A DNA stretch of 43,649 bases from Actinomycetes bacterium. Lineage in GTDB: Bacteria > Actinomycetota > Acidimicrobiia > Acidimicrobiales > JAKAOS01. Below the pieces are notes generated by a model. That model did not search any database. It worked only from the letters and a program-made list of their open reading frames with translations, and was not told where the DNA came from. The translations under genes and the position numbers were made by a program. The stretch is taken from the NCBI GenBank assembly GCA_021795215.1, contig JAJYPS010000010.1, positions 1-43,649 on the forward strand, in the 5' to 3' direction. Shown in pieces: positions 41,754 to 43,649 of the stretch. How positions within the stretch are numbered: the stretch's first letter is position 1; the number at the start of each line of letters is the position of its first letter.

Positions 41754-42439
41754 GAAAGGTCCTCCTCGCCGCGCATCAGGCTGCAGCTCCCGCAGAGGGG
41801 GATCGGGGCGAAGTGGTACTCGGCGTCACCGGCCAGGTAGTCGTCCACCGTGCCTCGGGCGCCCTGTCCCTCGACGTCGATGCAGCAGACGCCGATGCGT
41901 CCGTCCCAGAGCACCACAGCGGCCTGCTGCCGCTCGAACAGGCATGGTCCGGGTCCCTCGGACACATGGACGGGCAGTATCCTGGCGCCAGGGGTGACCT
42001 GGTCGGCCCACGAGTGAAGCTGCTGCCGCTGCGGTCGGAACCGGTCGCGGATGGCGACGGGCACCCCGGTCTCCTCGATGAGCTGTGCGACGCGGTCTCC
42101 CTCGCCCCGGGTGTGCTTGGACACGCAGAGGTGGGTGAGACCGGCGTCGGCCAGCCGCACGAGGAGCTCGGGGCTCAGCAGGACGCCGTTGGTGAAGAAG
42201 CTGGCGTCGACTCCGCGCTCGGTGCAGTGCGCGACGAAGTCGACGACCTCGGGGTGTAGCAGCGGCTCGCCGAAGTTGTGCAGGTACGCCGTGCGTTGAC
42301 CACAGCGCAGGAGCAGCTCGACGGATTTCTCGAACGTCTCCCTGGTCATGTCGCCGCGAGTACGCTGCTGGGTCGGATGCGGGCAGTACGAGCACGTCAG
42401 GTTGCAGTGGTTCGAGATCTCAATCTGGTAGATCTTCAC
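41750..42439 (-). CDS. Radical SAM protein with twitch/SPASM-like C-terminus
   Basis: This 229-aa protein has the radical SAM cluster motif CNLTCSYC (Cys12, Cys16, Cys19). NFGEPLLHPEV follows, with a conserved Glu in GEP that usually contacts the SAM amino group. A C-terminal cysteine set is present: PCLFERQ, GVCC and CGSC. That suggests a short auxiliary-cluster (twitch) domain as in the butirosin dehydrogenase BtrN. The reaction is unknown: dehydrogenation or carbon rearrangement of a sugar is one option, peptide modification another. It starts GTG 42439 after a G-rich ribosome binding site and heads the six-gene operon, each member coupled to the next. Confidence 0.85.
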   Translation of the reverse strand: MKIYQIEISNHCNLTCSYCPHPTQQRTRGDMTRETFEKSVELLLRCGQRTAYLHNFGEPLLHPEVVDFVAHCTERGVDASFFTNGVLLSPELLVRLADAGLTHLCVSKHTRGEGDRVAQLIEETGVPVAIRDRFRPQRQQLHSWADQVTPGARILPVHVSEGPGPCLFERQQAAVVLWDGRIGVCCIDVEGQGARGTVDDYLAGDAEYHFAPIPLCGSCSLMRGEEDLS

Positions 42440-43165
42440 GCCCGCCCCGACCCCCCTTTCCCGTCCCGATCTCGAAGCCCCCAGGCCCGATCGCAGCGGT
42501 GGTCGTCGGCACGGCACGACCCGGGGTCACACCGCAGACCAGCGGCTCCCGGGCCCGCGGGCGCACGGAGGATGCGAAGCGGACATCCGGCGCAGCGTGG
42601 GCCGTCGAGGCGCTCGGCCACCTTACGGCGACAACCCGGAGTCTGCCCAACTTCCGGGCCTGGACTGTCCGCCTGCTCGGATCCGACATCCTGAACGACC
42701 CCGGGAATGTCTTCGTCGAGACGGTCTCCAGACGCGGTCCACGTCGACGTCGAGGGGCCGCGTTCGAGATGTGGTGGTAAAGGGTCAGGGAGGTGGCCAC
42801 GGACCTCACCTCCCGAATCTAGGTTCTCTTGCGCCCCGGCCTCAAGCGCAACCCGCGGCTCCCGATGCGGCAAGACCATCTCTGGACGGTCACGCTCCGC
42901 GTGAGGATCCCCCTGCGGGCGCTGCGAGGTGGCGCCCCGGTATCGACCGGCGAGGCCGTGTGCCTCCTCGGTAGCCGCAGGGCGGACGTAGAACTAGATG
43001 ATCGGCGCTCTCCGGCGAGCGAACGCCGCCGGGCGTCGGGCAGCGCCGAGTCGGCGTTCTGGTCCCGGCTTCGAGGAGCTGGATGGCTGAGTGGTGCCCG
43101 GCAGAATGCCAGTCGCAACGGGCTCCGATCCCCCAGTCGTCAGACCGTGTCGCGGGCAGATCTGG
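42440..43165 (-). other. Unassigned spacer upstream of the radical SAM operon
   Basis: These 726 bases contain only frames without recognisable homology on either strand. The clearest structure is a hairpin with perfect 8-bp arms, GGGAGGTG (42788-42795) and CACCTCCC (42807-42814), with an 11-nt loop. It lies about 350 bases upstream of the radical SAM start and could be a leader element or a transcript end from the regulator gene. A small precursor peptide cannot be ruled out but none is convincing. Confidence 0.45.
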
Positions 43166-43649
43166 TCAGACCAGGTGTGCGATCTTGTCCCGGTCCGCCG
43201 GCCGGACGGGGACGTGGACGGACATGGTGAGCCCAGGGTGGGCGGGGAACTTCGTCTCGATGACGTCGATGTGGATGATCCCGACGTCGGGATGGCGGAC
43301 GGTGATCTTTCCAGTGAGAGCCTGCTCGACGTTGTAGCGGCTCCACCACTCGCAGAACCGCTCGCTTTCTTCTTGGAGGGCTTCGATCAGCTCGGCGAAG
43401 CGTTCGTCGCCGGGGTGCTCGGCGGCAGCAGCGCGGAACTGGCCGAGAAGGTGGCGGGCGCGCTCTTGCCAGCCGACGGTTCTGCGTGCGGTGGTGCCCT
43501 TGGCGAAGTAGAACCACATGAGGTTCCGCCAGCGCTCGGGGAGCGAGCCCGGCTTCCAGAGCCGGTCGAAGGGGTCGTTCCAGGCGAGGAAGTCGAAGCG
43601 GGGCCCGAGCAGGCAGGCGGGTGCGGGCTCCAAGGTGGCGAGTAGCCGG
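43166..43649 (-). CDS. XRE-family regulator with MmyB-like ligand-binding domain (5' end outside window)
   Basis: The visible 160 residues are the C-terminal MmyB-type domain of an actinobacterial XRE regulator. LLGPRFDFLAWNDPFDRLW and LMWFYFAKGTT are diagnostic, and ELIEALQEESERFCEWWSRYNVEQALTGKITVRHPDVG is the typical second half. These domains are reported to bind fatty-acid-like ligands. The N-terminal helix-turn-helix lies beyond the window edge, so the frame is partial at its start. Being minus-strand and upstream of the radical SAM operon, it could regulate that operon, but a 726-bp gap separates them. Confidence 0.85.
   Translation of the reverse strand, partial: RLLATLEPAPACLLGPRFDFLAWNDPFDRLWKPGSLPERWRNLMWFYFAKGTTARRTVGWQERARHLLGQFRAAAAEHPGDERFAELIEALQEESERFCEWWSRYNVEQALTGKITVRHPDVGIIHIDVIETKFPAHPGLTMSVHVPVRPADRDKIAHLV

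Noticed and set aside
42499-42780. 93-codon plus-strand frame in the spacer before the radical SAM operon
   Set aside because: The composition is Arg/Thr/Gly-rich, no ribosome binding site or homology is seen, and an equally long frame lies on the other strand.
43075-43145. A stretch with tRNA-Ser/Leu-like opening (ggatggctgagtggt)
   Set aside because: No matching acceptor stem or anticodon arm could be folded.

Overview
This 43.6-kb window is high-GC bacterial DNA with the gene content of an actinobacterium. It has two WhiB-type iron-sulfur regulators, an Sdh operon whose anchor subunit resembles the mycobacterial Rv0249c type, a UPF0182 membrane protein, a MoxR/VWA pair, and the WRHPSE-type N-terminus seen in actinobacterial HtrA proteins. 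A deep-branching lineage such as Acidimicrobiia is my guess; that placement is inference, not shown by the sequence.

Layout of the left part (1-32.0 kb), which looks like the resident chromosome. A head-to-tail block, purN-purH-folD-metF-icd-mdh (1-6.3 kb, + strand), joins late purine synthesis, one-carbon folate metabolism and two TCA enzymes. Next, on the minus strand, come a small membrane protein, an SCP2-like protein, an SDR oxidoreductase and sdhC-sdhA-sdhB. Then follow a MoxR-VWA pair, whiB, a glutamate formiminotransferase homologue, a second whiB and several conserved-looking hypothetical genes. A minus-strand group encodes an HtrA-like protein that has lost its catalytic triad, a degenerate zincin-like protein and a 180-aa protein. 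Opposite lie moaE, a 57-aa membrane peptide and an MreB-like actin homologue. A HEAT-repeat protein, an orphan sensor kinase, a large DivIVA-like protein with a phage-head-protein-like C-terminus, UPF0182 and an initiator tRNA-fMet complete this part.

An unusual trait of the left part is the number of short tandem duplications (9-30 bp units, 2-5 copies). They lie at gene junctions, in intergenic DNA and inside genes. I found none in the right part.

The right part (about 33.0-43.6 kb) begins after a roughly 1-kb non-coding stretch that carries an IS3-family transposase remnant, and it reads differently. It holds a THUMP-methyltransferase, a frameshifted deoxyribosyltransferase-like gene, two GT4-type glycosyltransferases, a GNAT-fold protein, a PIG-L deacetylase gene with two in-frame TGA codons, and a tightly coupled minus-strand operon: radical SAM - methyltransferase - methyltransferase - GT-B-like - GT2 - GT4. 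It ends with the C-terminal part of a MmyB-type XRE regulator cut by the window edge. I read it as an acquired, partly decaying glycan or small-molecule cluster. A chimeric assembly join near 32-33 kb cannot be excluded from sequence alone.
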